NCBI GenBank assembly: GCA_049516595.1
Contig: JBEKSY010000007.1
Location: 62,001-126,000, forward strand
DNA length: 64,000 nucleotides
From: JBEKHT01 sp049516595
GTDB taxonomy: Bacteria; Chloroflexota; Anaerolineae; Anaerolineales; RBG-16-64-43
Direction: 5' to 3'
A program made the position numbers and the translations under genes. The notes below the pieces were generated by a model. It had not been told where the DNA came from. It did no database searches and worked only from the letters and a program-made list of their open reading frames with translations. Below, piece by piece: positions 25,837-35,514 of this stretch; within the stretch, counting starts at the first letter, position 1, and each line of letters opens with the position of its first letter.

Positions 25837-28231
25837 GGATCTGGCGGCGATGCGTTCCGCCATGCAGCGGATGGGAGGCGATCCCAGGCTAATCAACCCG
25901 CTCGTCCCGGTCGATCTTGTGATCGATCACTCGGTGCAGGTGGACGAGTTCGGCACAGCCTCAGCCCTCTTTCGCAACGCCCAAATGGAGTTCGAGCGCA
26001 ACCAAGAGCGCTACCAGTTCCTGCGCTGGGGTCAGCAAGCCTTTCGGGATTTCCGCGTTGTGCCTCCGGCTACCGGGATCGTGCACCAGGTGAACCTGGA
26101 GTACCTGGCCGGAGTCATCCTCTCCCGTCGGCTTGCCGGGCTGAACGTGCCTGTGGCGATGCCCGACACCCTGGTAGGGACGGATTCCCACACGACCATG
26201 ATCAATGGACTGGGCGTGCTCGGCTGGGGGGTGGGCGGGATCGAAGCCGAGGCGGTCATGCTCGGCCAGCCTCTCTATTTCCTTACCCCCCAGGTCGTCG
26301 GATTCAAGCTGCACGGGGAGCTGCGGGAGGGCGTGACCGCAACGGATCTCGTTCTCACGGTGGCACAGATTCTGCGTCGGAAGGGGGTGGTCGACAAGTT
26401 CGTCGAGTTCTACGGCCCGGGCTTGTCGAGGATCGCTCTCCCGGACCGGGCCACGATCGGGAACATGGCCCCCGAGTACGGCGCGACCTGCGCCTTCTTC
26501 CCGGTGGATGAGGAGACCCTATCCTATCTGCGCCGCACGGGGAGACCCGCGGAACAGGTCGAGAGAGTCGAGAGGTACTGCAAGGAGCAGAACCTCTTCC
26601 GCTCCGACCGCTCCGCGGATCCCGAGTTCTCTGACACGCTGGAGCTGGACCTGGGGAGCGTCGAGCCCTCGCTCGCCGGTCCGCGCCGCCCGCAGGATCG
26701 GGTTCCTTTGCGCGACATGAAAAAGGCCTTTCAGGTCGCGCTACGCGAGACATATGGCAGGGACGGAGAAGCGCCCCTTGTGGATCCAGCCGGAGGCAGA
26801 GCCGGTGGTGCCCCGACCCGCGACGGGGACGTGGTGATTGCCGCGATCACCTCCTGCACCAATACCTCGAATCCCTCGGTGATGCTGGCCGCAGGCCTCC
26901 TCGCAAAGAAGGCGGTCGAGCGCGGGCTGCGTGTCCCCGGCTATGTGAAGACCAGCCTGGCCCCGGGGTCGAAGGTCGTCAGCCAGTACCTGCAGGCCGC
27001 CGGATTGCAGAGATACCTTGACCAACTGGGGTTCAACGTGGTCGGGTATGGCTGCACGACGTGCATTGGCAACTCCGGACCTCTGGCGGAGGTGGTGGCG
27101 AGCGCGATCCGCGACAAGGACCTGGTCGCCGCCGCGGTGCTCTCGGGAAACCGGAACTTCGAGGGCCGGATTCACCCTCTCACCCGGGCCAACTACCTGG
27201 CCTCGCCGCCTCTCGTCGTCGCCTTCGCCCTGGCAGGCAGCGTGGCACTGGATCTTGAAAGCGAGCCTCTGGGTCGCGACCGGGAGGGAAAGCCTGTGTT
27301 CCTGCGCGAGATCTGGCCGGGCAGCAAGGAAATCATGGCCGCGCTCGAGGTGATTGATCCAGGCATGTTCCGTAAGACCTATGCTCACGTGTTTGAGGGG
27401 AACCAGGCCTGGAATGAAATGGGGGGGACGAGCGGAGATCGGTACGCCTGGGATGCGAATTCCACCTACATCCAGGAGCCACCCTTCTTCGCCCATATGG
27501 GCGCCGATCCAAGTCCCCTCCGGCCGATCCGGAACGCACGCGTCCTCGCTCTCCTGGGCGACTCGGTCACCACCGACCACATCTCCCCTGCCGGGGATAT
27601 CCCGGCGGACGGTCCAGCCGGACAATATCTCCGGGCCCACGGCGTCCTCCCGGCCGATTTCAATTCCTTCGGATCACGCCGCGGCAACCACGAGGTCATG
27701 ATGCGGGGCACCTTCGCCAACATCCGCATCAAGAACCAAATGGTCAAAGGCCAGGAAGGAGGGTATACGATTCTCTACCCGAGTCGGGAGCGGATGACCA
27801 TCTACGCGGCGGCCATGAAGTACAAGGAGCAGGGTGTGCCTCTGGTCGTGATCGCCGGCAAGGAGTATGGCGCCGGATCCTCACGCGATTGGGCCGCCAA
27901 GGGCCCCGCGCTTCTGGGCGTCCGCGCCGTGATCGCGGAATCGTTCGAGCGCATCCACCGCTCCAACCTGGTGGGGATGGGGATCCTTCCGCTCGAGTTC
28001 CACAAGGGCGAGAGCGCGCAGAGCCTCGGACTCGACGGGGGGGAGGAAATCAGCATCGTCCTACCCTCGGGCAATCTGGGTCCTCAGCAGGACCTATCCG
28101 TCCAAACCAAGCAGGAAGGCAAGGAGACACGTACCTTCAGGGTCACTTGTCGCCTTGATACTCCCGTGGAGGTAGAGTACTTCCAGAACGGCGGGATCCT
28201 CCCCACGGTTATCCGACACCTGCTGCCTTAG
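25526..28231 (+). CDS. acnA: Aconitate hydratase A
   Basis: A 901-residue monomeric aconitase of the AcnA/IRP type that converts citrate to isocitrate in the TCA cycle. The [4Fe-4S] ligands are visible: C444 (TSCTNTSNPS), C510 and C513 (YGCTTCIGNSGPL). Other family motifs are GTDSHTTMINGLGVLGWGVGG, and in the swivel domain GDSVTTDHISPAG, FNSFGSRRGNHEVM and YGAGSSRDWAAKG. Full length, with AAGGAG upstream of the start. It is a housekeeping gene next to an accessory stretch; a truncated copy of its first 100 codons lies 7 kb upstream. Confidence 0.97.
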   Translation: MKTTEPASGLALAFSTFDSGSGREHLFRLEALEKAGIGGSLNRLPFSIRILLESVVRNVDGVQVTEADVERLARWDPKTPAPHEVPFKPARVLMQDFTGVPAVVDLAAMRSAMQRMGGDPRLINPLVPVDLVIDHSVQVDEFGTASALFRNAQMEFERNQERYQFLRWGQQAFRDFRVVPPATGIVHQVNLEYLAGVILSRRLAGLNVPVAMPDTLVGTDSHTTMINGLGVLGWGVGGIEAEAVMLGQPLYFLTPQVVGFKLHGELREGVTATDLVLTVAQILRRKGVVDKFVEFYGPGLSRIALPDRATIGNMAPEYGATCAFFPVDEETLSYLRRTGRPAEQVERVERYCKEQNLFRSDRSADPEFSDTLELDLGSVEPSLAGPRRPQDRVPLRDMKKAFQVALRETYGRDGEAPLVDPAGGRAGGAPTRDGDVVIAAITSCTNTSNPSVMLAAGLLAKKAVERGLRVPGYVKTSLAPGSKVVSQYLQAAGLQRYLDQLGFNVVGYGCTTCIGNSGPLAEVVASAIRDKDLVAAAVLSGNRNFEGRIHPLTRANYLASPPLVVAFALAGSVALDLESEPLGRDREGKPVFLREIWPGSKEIMAALEVIDPGMFRKTYAHVFEGNQAWNEMGGTSGDRYAWDANSTYIQEPPFFAHMGADPSPLRPIRNARVLALLGDSVTTDHISPAGDIPADGPAGQYLRAHGVLPADFNSFGSRRGNHEVMMRGTFANIRIKNQMVKGQEGGYTILYPSRERMTIYAAAMKYKEQGVPLVVIAGKEYGAGSSRDWAAKGPALLGVRAVIAESFERIHRSNLVGMGILPLEFHKGESAQSLGLDGGEEISIVLPSGNLGPQQDLSVQTKQEGKETRTFRVTCRLDTPVEVEYFQNGGILPTVIRHLLP

Positions 28232-28394
28232 GCTCCTGGTCCCTCCGCCAGGCCAACGCTCACCCGGGAGGCCAGGGCGAGTTCTCCCCAGTTTCATCCG
28301 ACCCCGCTGATCACCCTGCTCCGGAGCGGCCCATGGAATGCCACCGGCGGGTCTCGAGATCCCCGGGTCCGACTGGCCGCGATAGAATCAACGC

Positions 28395-29690
28395 ATGCCT
28401 TTTCCACCCCCTTTTGCGCCGCGCGGGGAAAGGATCCTTCTGGTGGTCCTGGCGCTGCTCCTGGCCGGATGCACCAGCCAGCCTGGCGTTTCCTCTTTGG
28501 CGCCGGCGGGAGAAACTCTGCCGCTCCCGACCATTCCGCCCTCGCCAACCTTTGAGCCGACTCTTTCCAATCCGCAGGCAACCCTTTCGCCCTCGACCCC
28601 CGAGCCGACCTCGCCCGGATCTCCTCCGCTGGGGATCTACTCTCTCAAACTGCTGACCAGCGCGGTAACGAGCCCAACCTACTTGGCCGACCCCGGGGAT
28701 GGTTCCGGAAGGTTGTTTGTAGTTGAAAAGTCGGGCCGGATCCTCATCCTCAAGGGCACCGCGCTCGCGGGCGACCCTTTCCTCGACCTTCGCGATCAGG
28801 TGGGCTCCAGCGGCAGCGAGCAAGGCCTGTTGAGCATGGCTTTTCATCCCGGCTATCCCCACCCGCCCTACTTCTACGTGGACTACACTGACCCCACGGG
28901 CGACGTGGTTGTGGCGCGACTCCGGTTAAGCAACAACGCCGACAGCGCTGATCCGAGCAGCGAGCTGATTGTCCTGCGAATCGACCACCGCCAATTTCCC
29001 AACCACAATGGCGGACAGCTCCAGTTCGGCCCGGACGGTTTTCTTTATGTCGGCGTGGGAGACGGCGGCTCGGAAGGTGATCCCGAGGGGAACGGCCAGA
29101 AACTTGACACCCTGCTCGGGAAAATCCTGCGCCTCGACGTCGATGCGGCGACACCCTATGCGGTGCCGCGAGGAAACCCATTCCTTGGTCAGCCCGGCGT
29201 CCTGCCGGAAATCTGGGCCTATGGCCTGCGCAACCCCTGGCGATTCTCGTTCGACCGCCCTAGCGGCGATCTGTGGATCGCCGATGTGGGACAGGACCAA
29301 TATGAGGAAGTCGATTTGCAGCCACCGGGCCTGGGGGGCCTCAACTATGGATGGAGCCTCATGGAAGGACTCCATCCCTACGCCGGAGAGTACCGTGAGG
29401 GACTGACCTTGCCCGTCTGGGAGTACGAGCACAGCCAGGGTTGTGCGATAACCGGCGGATATGTCTATCGCGGCAGGCAGATCCCGGAGCTGGTAGGCGA
29501 CTATCTCTTCAGCGACTACTGCTCGGGCAAGCTCTGGGCCCTCTATCGAACCCCCGAGGGGAATCGCCAGGCGGTGCTCCTCCTGGAGACCGGGCTGAAC
29601 GTCAGCTCCTTCGGAGAGGACGCGAGGGGAGAACTGTATCTGCTCGACCTGCGCGGGGGCGTCTATGAGTTGGTGTCCCAGGGCGCCTAA
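28395..29690 (+). CDS. PQQ-dependent sugar dehydrogenase-like lipoprotein (GSDH family)
   Basis: A 431-residue lipoprotein. The signal peptide ends in lipobox LLAGC with the lipidated Cys at 26, followed by a Thr/Pro/Ser-rich linker (about 27-75) that tethers the enzyme. The rest is a six-bladed beta-propeller of the glucose/sorbosone dehydrogenase family: QGLLSMAFHP, the catalytic-type HNGGQLQFGPDGFLYVGVGDGG, YGLRNPWRFSFD, DVGQDQYEEV, NYGWSLMEG and GGYVYRG. It would oxidise aldoses on the cell surface with PQQ, although many relatives have unknown substrates and may use no PQQ. Confidence 0.88.
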   Translation: MPFPPPFAPRGERILLVVLALLLAGCTSQPGVSSLAPAGETLPLPTIPPSPTFEPTLSNPQATLSPSTPEPTSPGSPPLGIYSLKLLTSAVTSPTYLADPGDGSGRLFVVEKSGRILILKGTALAGDPFLDLRDQVGSSGSEQGLLSMAFHPGYPHPPYFYVDYTDPTGDVVVARLRLSNNADSADPSSELIVLRIDHRQFPNHNGGQLQFGPDGFLYVGVGDGGSEGDPEGNGQKLDTLLGKILRLDVDAATPYAVPRGNPFLGQPGVLPEIWAYGLRNPWRFSFDRPSGDLWIADVGQDQYEEVDLQPPGLGGLNYGWSLMEGLHPYAGEYREGLTLPVWEYEHSQGCAITGGYVYRGRQIPELVGDYLFSDYCSGKLWALYRTPEGNRQAVLLLETGLNVSSFGEDARGELYLLDLRGGVYELVSQGA

Positions 29691-29752
29691 AGAGGAATAA
29701 TCGCGCCTGTCCGAGGGCTGGACTTTTTGGGGGGCCAAGTACCGGAGGAGAA

Positions 29753-31372
29753 TTGAATCTCGATACGTCCCTTGAGCATCCTGTTGCGCAAAACCCCAAT
29801 TCTCTTGGACGAGGCCTTCGTTACATTCTTCTGCCCCTCCTTGGCATCCTTCTCATATTGACGGCGCTTTTCGCCTTGCGCTGGCGGTACTACGCCGACT
29901 CGCCGATCTTGTTCTACATCTCCCTCTTGATCGACAAGTACCATCTGGTGCCATACCGGGACATCTATGACATGAACCTGGCGGGCACCTATTTCGCCTA
30001 CCTGATCATTGGAAAGGTTACTGCCTACACTGTCCTTGGGGTGCGCCTTGCTGACTTCGGCCTCCTGGGATCCATCCTGGTTCTTAGCTGGCTTTGGATG
30101 AGGAAGGTGGATGGGTGGATGGCCGGGTCCGGAGCCGCCGCCTGGGCCCTTGCCTACCTCGCCCTGGGGCCGACCATGACCCTGCAAAGGGAATTCCTGA
30201 TGATGATCCCCATCCTTTGCGGACTGGTCGCTCACCTGCGCATTCCTTCCACACACCTCTATTGGAAATATGCTCTGACCGGCGCTTCCTTCGGAATCGC
30301 GGCGACCATGAAGCCTCAAGCTGCGATTGGGCTCCTTCCGGTTATCGCTTGGGATATCGCCACAGTCTTCCAGAAGCGAGATCCCCATGGGAGCCCCGCC
30401 GCTGCTCGGAGGCGGGCTCTGCAGATCCTTGGGGCCGCGGGGATTGGAGCCCTGGTTCCCATGCTGGTGCTCCTTTCGTACCTGGCGGCTCACGGCGCTC
30501 TGGGTCCACTCCTCGAGATCGTCACCCGCTACTGGCCGCTGTATGCCTCCATGACGGGTGACCACGAGGTGATCTCCGGCTGGCACCGCATACAATACTT
30601 GGTATTGACCTTTGCTAAATTGGGAGGATACGGGATCTGGCTCGGTCCGGCAGCGGTGGGCACGTACATGGCCCTATATGACTCGGGGCTATCCCCACAG
30701 CAGAAGGACCATGTTCGCCTGCTTTCTTCGCTGGCGGCCTGCTACGCAATCTACCCCGTATTCTCGGGACAGTTCTGGTCACAGCACTGGCTCCCGTTTC
30801 TCTACTTCATGATGCAACTGGCCTTCCTCTGCTTGGTGGTCCCAAGGGGAAAGTGGCAGGCGGTTTCATCTCTGCTACCCATCGCGGTTCTGGGGCTCGC
30901 CGTCATCGGGTTGATCCGCCCTGACACGATGGATAACCTCAGACTGTTGTACCAGCGACACGAGCTTCCCGCCCCCAATAACCCGGAGGAGGGCCGGGTT
31001 GATGAAATCGCCAGCTTCCTCCGGGCCAATCTGAAACCAGGGGACACCGTGCAACCCCTGGATTGGACTGGCGGTTCGATCCATGCGATGCTCATCACTC
31101 AAGCACGTATCGCCACTCCCTATGTCTACGATTTCTACTTCTATCACAACGTCAATAACAGCTATATTCAGCTACTACGCCAGCGTTTCATGGCAGACCT
31201 GCGGAAGGCCAGACCTCGCTTCATTATCGAGGTCTATGGGGAAGACAAAGCCTGGCCGCGGGGCCCGAATACCACCCGCCAGTTCCCTGAATTGCACCAG
31301 TACATGGACACCCAGTATCGGGTAGTGTGGGAAGGATCGGGATACCGAATCCACGAGAGACTTGACCCATAG
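29753..31372 (+). CDS. GT-C family membrane glycosyltransferase-like protein
   Basis: A 539-residue polytopic protein. A first membrane helix (about 24-44) precedes an extracytoplasmic loop YYADSPILFYISLL...PYRDIYDMNLAGTYF with the acidic residues expected in GT-C (ArnT/PMT-like) catalytic loop 1. About ten more membrane segments follow, and a C-terminal soluble domain of about 150 residues (DTVQPLDWTGGS...RPRFIIEVYGEDKAWP). TTG 29753 is well supported by GGAGGAGA just upstream. It likely transfers a sugar from a polyprenyl-phosphate donor; acceptor unknown. Confidence 0.78.
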   Translation: MNLDTSLEHPVAQNPNSLGRGLRYILLPLLGILLILTALFALRWRYYADSPILFYISLLIDKYHLVPYRDIYDMNLAGTYFAYLIIGKVTAYTVLGVRLADFGLLGSILVLSWLWMRKVDGWMAGSGAAAWALAYLALGPTMTLQREFLMMIPILCGLVAHLRIPSTHLYWKYALTGASFGIAATMKPQAAIGLLPVIAWDIATVFQKRDPHGSPAAARRRALQILGAAGIGALVPMLVLLSYLAAHGALGPLLEIVTRYWPLYASMTGDHEVISGWHRIQYLVLTFAKLGGYGIWLGPAAVGTYMALYDSGLSPQQKDHVRLLSSLAACYAIYPVFSGQFWSQHWLPFLYFMMQLAFLCLVVPRGKWQAVSSLLPIAVLGLAVIGLIRPDTMDNLRLLYQRHELPAPNNPEEGRVDEIASFLRANLKPGDTVQPLDWTGGSIHAMLITQARIATPYVYDFYFYHNVNNSYIQLLRQRFMADLRKARPRFIIEVYGEDKAWPRGPNTTRQFPELHQYMDTQYRVVWEGSGYRIHERLDP

Positions 31373-32016
31373 AAGAACCTCAACCAGCGGCAGAGGCAAG
31401 GTGGTCGTCCTCGGGTCTCAATGTTGAGAGGCAAGAGCGCTCTGCGACTTCTCTAGGCTCGTGAGGGGGCTCGTCCTGTCGAACCGGTCCAAATAGGAGA
31501 GGAGAGGCGCTCGGCCGACCTACGGTCCGCAGAAGTCCCCAGCGAGGATCCATAAGCTCCCCAGGGTCGACCGCAGTGGAACACCCGCTATTCTCTCGAG
31601 GCTGGGGAGGGAAGGCGACGATTCTGCATCAACCAGTCTGCGCAGGGACCCAAGGAGGCTGAGGCAATGCGCTCTCAGGGGGTGCCCCTCGGCCAGATGA
31701 GGACTAGAACTCCGCGCAGTGAGAGAGGGACTTTCCTTTTCCTTGCGCTTCAAGAACCAGGGCCAAGGCGTTGGCCCGATACAAGTTCCTCCTGGGATGC
31801 CATTCGGTGTCGAGGCCTAGAACACCGCGGGGGCAGGCTGGTGCCCTCTTGGGCGTCCGGCGGGGATCGGCAGAGTCCAGCCCCTTTGCCTCAGGCCCGG
31901 ATTGCCAAGCGGAGACGAGCGGCAGGCATTGGACAATCCAGCCCGCCGCGCCCTGCCCATGCTCCGAGAAAGGCGATCGTTTGGCTTCCTGCCGTCGGAT
32001 GGACCTGGGGTCATCC
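31373..32016. other. Non-coding stretch before the methyltransferase remnant
   Basis: I see no supported gene or clear promoter; only short overlapping frames. Confidence 0.45.
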
Positions 32017-32752
32017 ATGGCACTAAGAAGAAATCTCCGCGGTTTCCCGAATCGACTCCTCAAGTTGCGAGGCTACCAGCTCCTGCCCTCCTGGTATTCG
32101 GACGAGTTCACCCCGAGGGCCACACTGGCACGAGTCGCCCCCAATTGCGACATCCCCGGGACAATCGTCGATGTGGGCCCCACCAATGGGCACTGGGCGA
32201 AGACCGTCCGCCCCTAGTTTTCCAATGCGCGTTATCTTCTCGTCGAAGCCAATCCGATTCATGAGCCGGCTCTGCGCTCCCTCGCAGCAGCTCAGCCGAG
32301 CTTCCAGTATGCGCTTGCGGCGGCCTCGGACCGAACTGGGCTGATCCACTTCGACCTGTCCGACCCAGTGGGCGGCCTCGCGTCTTGGACCCCCCAGCCC
32401 GGCTTCATCCAAATCCCGGCGACCAGGATTGATGCGCAGGTGGCCACAAGAGTGCCTGCCCGGGCCCTATCTCCTCAAGCTTGGCAGACATGGCTTCGAA
32501 GTTGCCATTTTCCAATGCGCCGCCCGGACCCTGGGTCAGGTTTGCCTGCTCATCGTGGAGACCTACAATTTCCACGTCACTGCGGATAGTCTTCTCTTCT
32601 GAGAGATGTGCGAATTTCTCCGCGCCAGGAGTTTTCGACTGATCGACCTCTGCGAGCCGCTGCCCTGGCCGAAAGATGCCACGCTGTGGCAAATTGATCT
32701 TCTCTTCCTACCCTCCGAAGCCCAGCAATTTGCATCCGACCGATACGGTTGA
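32017..32752 (+). pseudogene. Decayed FkbM-type methyltransferase
   Basis: From ATG 32017 the frame reads a typical start, then TIVDVGPTNGHW (SAM-binding glycine motif region) and stops at TAG 32215. The same frame continues with YLLVEANPIHEPALRSL, ASDRTGLIHFDLSDP and IPATRIDAQV. Near 32440-32455 the coding shifts by one base into the next frame, which reads CLPGPYLLKLGRHGFEVAIF, CLLIVETYNFHV, a second stop TGA 32600, then MCEFLRARSFRLIDLCEP and ATLWQIDLLFL, ending at TGA 32750. The pieces follow the FkbM order, so this is one gene killed by two stops and a frameshift. The intact enzyme would have O-methylated a sugar or glycan. Confidence 0.82.
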
Positions 32753-32903
32753 GAGACGTTCCTCCTGAATGGGAAACCAGTCCTTTTCCGACCCGGGAAT
32801 CGGACCTGGGCCGAAATCGGGCTTCCTCCGTCCTCTGCGAGCACCTCCATCCTGAGTTTTTCCCCAGCACGCTCGCGATTCAAACGCCGCCAGGACCCCA
32901 TGG

Positions 32904-32909
32904 TATAAT
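32904..32909 (+). promoter_or_regulatory. -10 box (TATAAT) of rplS
   Basis: A perfect TATAAT gives a leader of about 50 nt before the rplS start. A TTCAAA at 32879-32884 is 19 bp upstream and only a weak -35 candidate. Confidence 0.6.
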
Positions 32910-32915
32910 CTCTCC

Positions 32916-32940
32916 GCCGCCCAAGAAACCGGTGGGCGGC
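32916..32940 (+). promoter_or_regulatory. rplS leader hairpin
   Basis: GCCGCCC (32916-32922) pairs with GGGCGGC (32934-32940) around an 11-nt loop, at the very 5-prime end of the predicted rplS transcript. Ribosomal protein leaders often bind their own product; whether this one does is unknown. Confidence 0.45.
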
Positions 32941-32964
32941 GAATTGCTGAATGTGGGGTTTGCG

Positions 32965-33324
32965 ATGACCGATCTAATGAGGGCGCTGGAAGCCCCTGCC
33001 AATCCCGAGGTCCCCGAACTGCGAGCGGGCGACACGGTCAACGTGCACGTCCGCATCAAAGAGGGCGACAAAGAGCGCATCCAGGAATTCCGGGGCACGG
33101 TCATCCGGACGCGCAAGGGGGGAAACCAAGCCTCTTTCACCGTGCGGCGGGTTGCCGCTCACGGCATCGGGGTGGAGCGCACCTTCGCGCTGCGCTCGCC
33201 GAACATTGAGCGCATCGTGGTCCAGAGACGCGCCCGGGTGCGGCGCGCCCAGCTCTACTTCTTGCGCGGCTTGCGCGGCAAACGGGCACGCCTGCGCAGC
33301 AAGTCCGAGGCCCATCAAGAGTAA
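32965..33324 (+). CDS. rplS: 50S ribosomal protein L19
   Basis: 119 residues, the usual length. Family features are AGDTVNVHVRIKEGDKERIQEFRG, the basic RTRKGGNQASFTVRR, GIGVERTFALRSPNIE and RRARVRRAQLYFLRGLRGK. L19 sits at the 30S-50S interface. ATG 32965 gives the family N terminus, with GGGG upstream; the frame is open for 72 codons further upstream but without family sequence, inside the methyltransferase remnant and promoter. It is followed by an intrinsic terminator, so it appears monocistronic and is not next to trmD or rpsP here. Confidence 0.95.
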   Translation: MTDLMRALEAPANPEVPELRAGDTVNVHVRIKEGDKERIQEFRGTVIRTRKGGNQASFTVRRVAAHGIGVERTFALRSPNIERIVVQRRARVRRAQLYFLRGLRGKRARLRSKSEAHQE

Positions 33325-33373
33325 TGCTTCCGCGGAGCTGGCCTGAGAATGGCCCGTTTCGTCGGGCGGATCC

Positions 33374-33407
33374 AGGGCGGGGCTGCACGGCCGCGCCCTT
33401 TGTTGTT
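33374..33407 (+). terminator. Intrinsic terminator after rplS
   Basis: AGGGCG (33374-33379) pairs with CGCCCT (33394-33399) with an inner GGC/GCC pairing, followed by TTTGTTGTTT. It runs up to the ATG of the next gene. Confidence 0.7.
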
Positions 33408-33409
33408 TC

Positions 33410-34132
33410 ATGACCTCTCCCCTGATCGGCGTCACCTCCAGACTGACCAACGGATCCTCTCACTTGAACGGGGTTTCGCGCTCCTATCTAGTGGCCCTGG
33501 CCGAGGCCGGGGCCGCGCCGGTTATTATTCCCGTGGGGCTCTCCGGCACAGCTCTGCGCGACCTGTTTGAGAGGCTGGATGGTCTCCTTTTCCCCGGCGG
33601 CGGAGATATTTCCCACTTGCGCTTGGGAATCCCCCCGGGCCCTCCCATCGAAAACCCGAGCGAGCCGCGCGACGCACTCGAGTTCGCCCTCGTCCGCTGG
33701 GCTGCGCGGGAGGGCAAGCCTTTCCTTGGCATCTGCCGCGGGGTTCAGGTGCTCAACGCGGCTCTGGGCGGCAGCCTCATCCTGGACATTGAAAGCGAAG
33801 TTCCCGAGGCGCTGTCTCATGATTCGCCGGAGGCTACCCCTCGCGACCAGCTCGTCCACTGGATTCAAGTCGATCCATCCTCCCACTTGGCCACAGCCCT
33901 GGGCGAGCAGCGCTTGCAAGTCAACAGCTTTCACCATCAAGCCGTCCTTGCGCCCGCGCCCGACCTGCGGGTCGTTGCGCGTGCCGCGGATGGCGTGGTC
34001 GAGGCCCTGGAGCTCCCCGGGCATCCCTACGGACTGGGGGTGCAGTGGCATCCCGAAGAGCTCCTGCGCCTCGCGTCGATGCGCCGTCTGTTCGCGGGCT
34101 TGGTGCAGGCCGCCGGCCGGAACCGGCCCTGA
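33410..34132 (+). CDS. Gamma-glutamyl-GABA hydrolase-like class-I glutamine amidotransferase (peptidase C26)
   Basis: 240 residues, family length. Visible are IGVTSRL, FPGGGDISHLRLG, the nucleophile elbow GICRGVQ with C109, SFHHQAV and the catalytic His/Glu in GVQWHPEE. PuuD-type members cleave gamma-glutamyl-GABA in putrescine breakdown; other members act on other gamma-glutamyl amides. No polyamine genes are nearby, so the substrate is open. ATG 33410 lies only 3 nt beyond the terminator, and no SD is visible. Confidence 0.88.
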   Translation: MTSPLIGVTSRLTNGSSHLNGVSRSYLVALAEAGAAPVIIPVGLSGTALRDLFERLDGLLFPGGGDISHLRLGIPPGPPIENPSEPRDALEFALVRWAAREGKPFLGICRGVQVLNAALGGSLILDIESEVPEALSHDSPEATPRDQLVHWIQVDPSSHLATALGEQRLQVNSFHHQAVLAPAPDLRVVARAADGVVEALELPGHPYGLGVQWHPEELLRLASMRRLFAGLVQAAGRNRP

Positions 34133-34187
34133 GACAACCGGCCTCCGGGCGCCTTGGCTTTCTCCCCATCCGGTTGCAGCCGCCGAA

Positions 34188-34193
34188 TATAAT
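34188..34193 (+). promoter_or_regulatory. -10 box of murI, leaderless arrangement
   Basis: A perfect TATAAT ends 6 nt before ATG 34200, so transcription would begin at or within a base of the start codon. No SD precedes the ATG. Confidence 0.6.
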
Positions 34194-34199
34194 CAGACC

Positions 34200-35018
34200 A
34201 TGCTGCGCGATCCGATCGGGATCTTTGACTCAGGCGTAGGCGGACTTTCCGTCCTGCGCGAGATCCGGGCGATCCTCCCCGCCGAGGATCTGCTCTACTT
34301 TGCAGACCAGGCCCATGTGCCCTACGGGCCGCGAGCGCTCAGCGAGGTGCGGGCCTTCTCGCAGGAAATTGCGCGTTTCCTGATCGACCAGGGATCCAAG
34401 ATCATCGTGGTCGCCTGCAACACGGCCTCGGCCGCCGCACTCAAACACCTGCGCACAACTTTTCCCCGCACCCCATTTGTTGGAATGGAGCCAGCCGTCA
34501 AGCCCGCGGCGGCGGCCAGTCCGAATCGGATCATCGGCGTCATCGCGACCGAGGCCACCTTTCAAGGGGAGCTCTTCGCAAGCCTCGTAGAGCGCTTTGC
34601 GCAGGGCGTGCGCGTGCTCACTCAGACTTGCCCCGGGTTGGTTGAGATGATCGAAGCTGGCGACCTGGACGGCCCGGAGGTGCGCTCGCTCTTGCGAAGG
34701 CGTCTGGGACCCCTGCAGCAGGAAGGCATCGACGCCTTGGTTCTGGGATGCACACACTACCCATTTGTCACCAAGGCGATCAAGGCCGTCCTTGGGCCAC
34801 AAATCCCGATTATCGATCCGGCCCCGGCCGTTGCCCGCCAGGTGGCACGGGTCCTCGCCCGGCAGGACCAAGCCGCGCCCTCTGGATCCCTGGGGAGTTC
34901 AAGCTACCTCACGAGCGGAGATCCAGGCAAGCTCGAGGCGGCGCTGAGGAGATTGCTGGGGGAGGTGACGCGGGTCGGGGTGGCCGGGTGGGTTGAGGGT
35001 TGCCTGAAACTCCTCTGA
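34200..35018 (+). CDS. murI: Glutamate racemase
   Basis: 272 residues, family length. It makes D-glutamate for peptidoglycan. Motifs: IGIFDSGVGGLSVLREI, YFADQAHVPYG, the first catalytic Cys in VVACNTASA, IGVIATEAT, and the second catalytic Cys in VLGCTHYPF. ATG 34200 starts at the family N terminus directly after a TATAAT box. Its presence supports a peptidoglycan-bearing or at least D-Glu-using cell. Confidence 0.95.
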   Translation: MLRDPIGIFDSGVGGLSVLREIRAILPAEDLLYFADQAHVPYGPRALSEVRAFSQEIARFLIDQGSKIIVVACNTASAAALKHLRTTFPRTPFVGMEPAVKPAAAASPNRIIGVIATEATFQGELFASLVERFAQGVRVLTQTCPGLVEMIEAGDLDGPEVRSLLRRRLGPLQQEGIDALVLGCTHYPFVTKAIKAVLGPQIPIIDPAPAVARQVARVLARQDQAAPSGSLGSSSYLTSGDPGKLEAALRRLLGEVTRVGVAGWVEGCLKLL

Positions 35019-35446
35019 TCATGGCCGATTCCGCCAAGGCCCGTCTCTGCGCAGTCGGGGCTCCGACTGCTCACAATGACGTTTCGGGCTCGAGACATCC
35101 TGGGACTTGGCCCGGAGAGGTTGGGACTCCCCAAGCTCAAGGGGAACGGATCGACCTCGTCCCTGCGCCGAAGCCAAATACTCGACAATCGGGTCAGAGG
35201 GGAAAGCGATGGCCCTGCGAGCGCTGGTGTCCAGTACCCTGCCAGCAATTCCCCGGCCGACCCCAGCCAGCGCCTAGTCCTTCCCTGATCGGCGCCCGAT
35301 CCCTGTCCTGCTGGAGTGAACGTTCCCGACCCCCCTCGACAACCCACAGAATCCTCTCAAGGAGGAGGGTGCGCAGGAACCTCGGACGAGTCCCCGCCCC
35401 CCTATTTCCAAGGGCTTGCCATCCTTCTGCGACAGATGCACAATCG
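35019..35446. other. Non-coding stretch
   Basis: No supported gene or clear promoter between murI and the duplicated unit. Confidence 0.45.
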
Positions 35447-35514
35447 GACTTTCGGCTGGATGGGGGCGGGCGAATACCTTGCGCGCCGCGGAGGCGCGAG
35501 GAGGTTTCTGGCGA

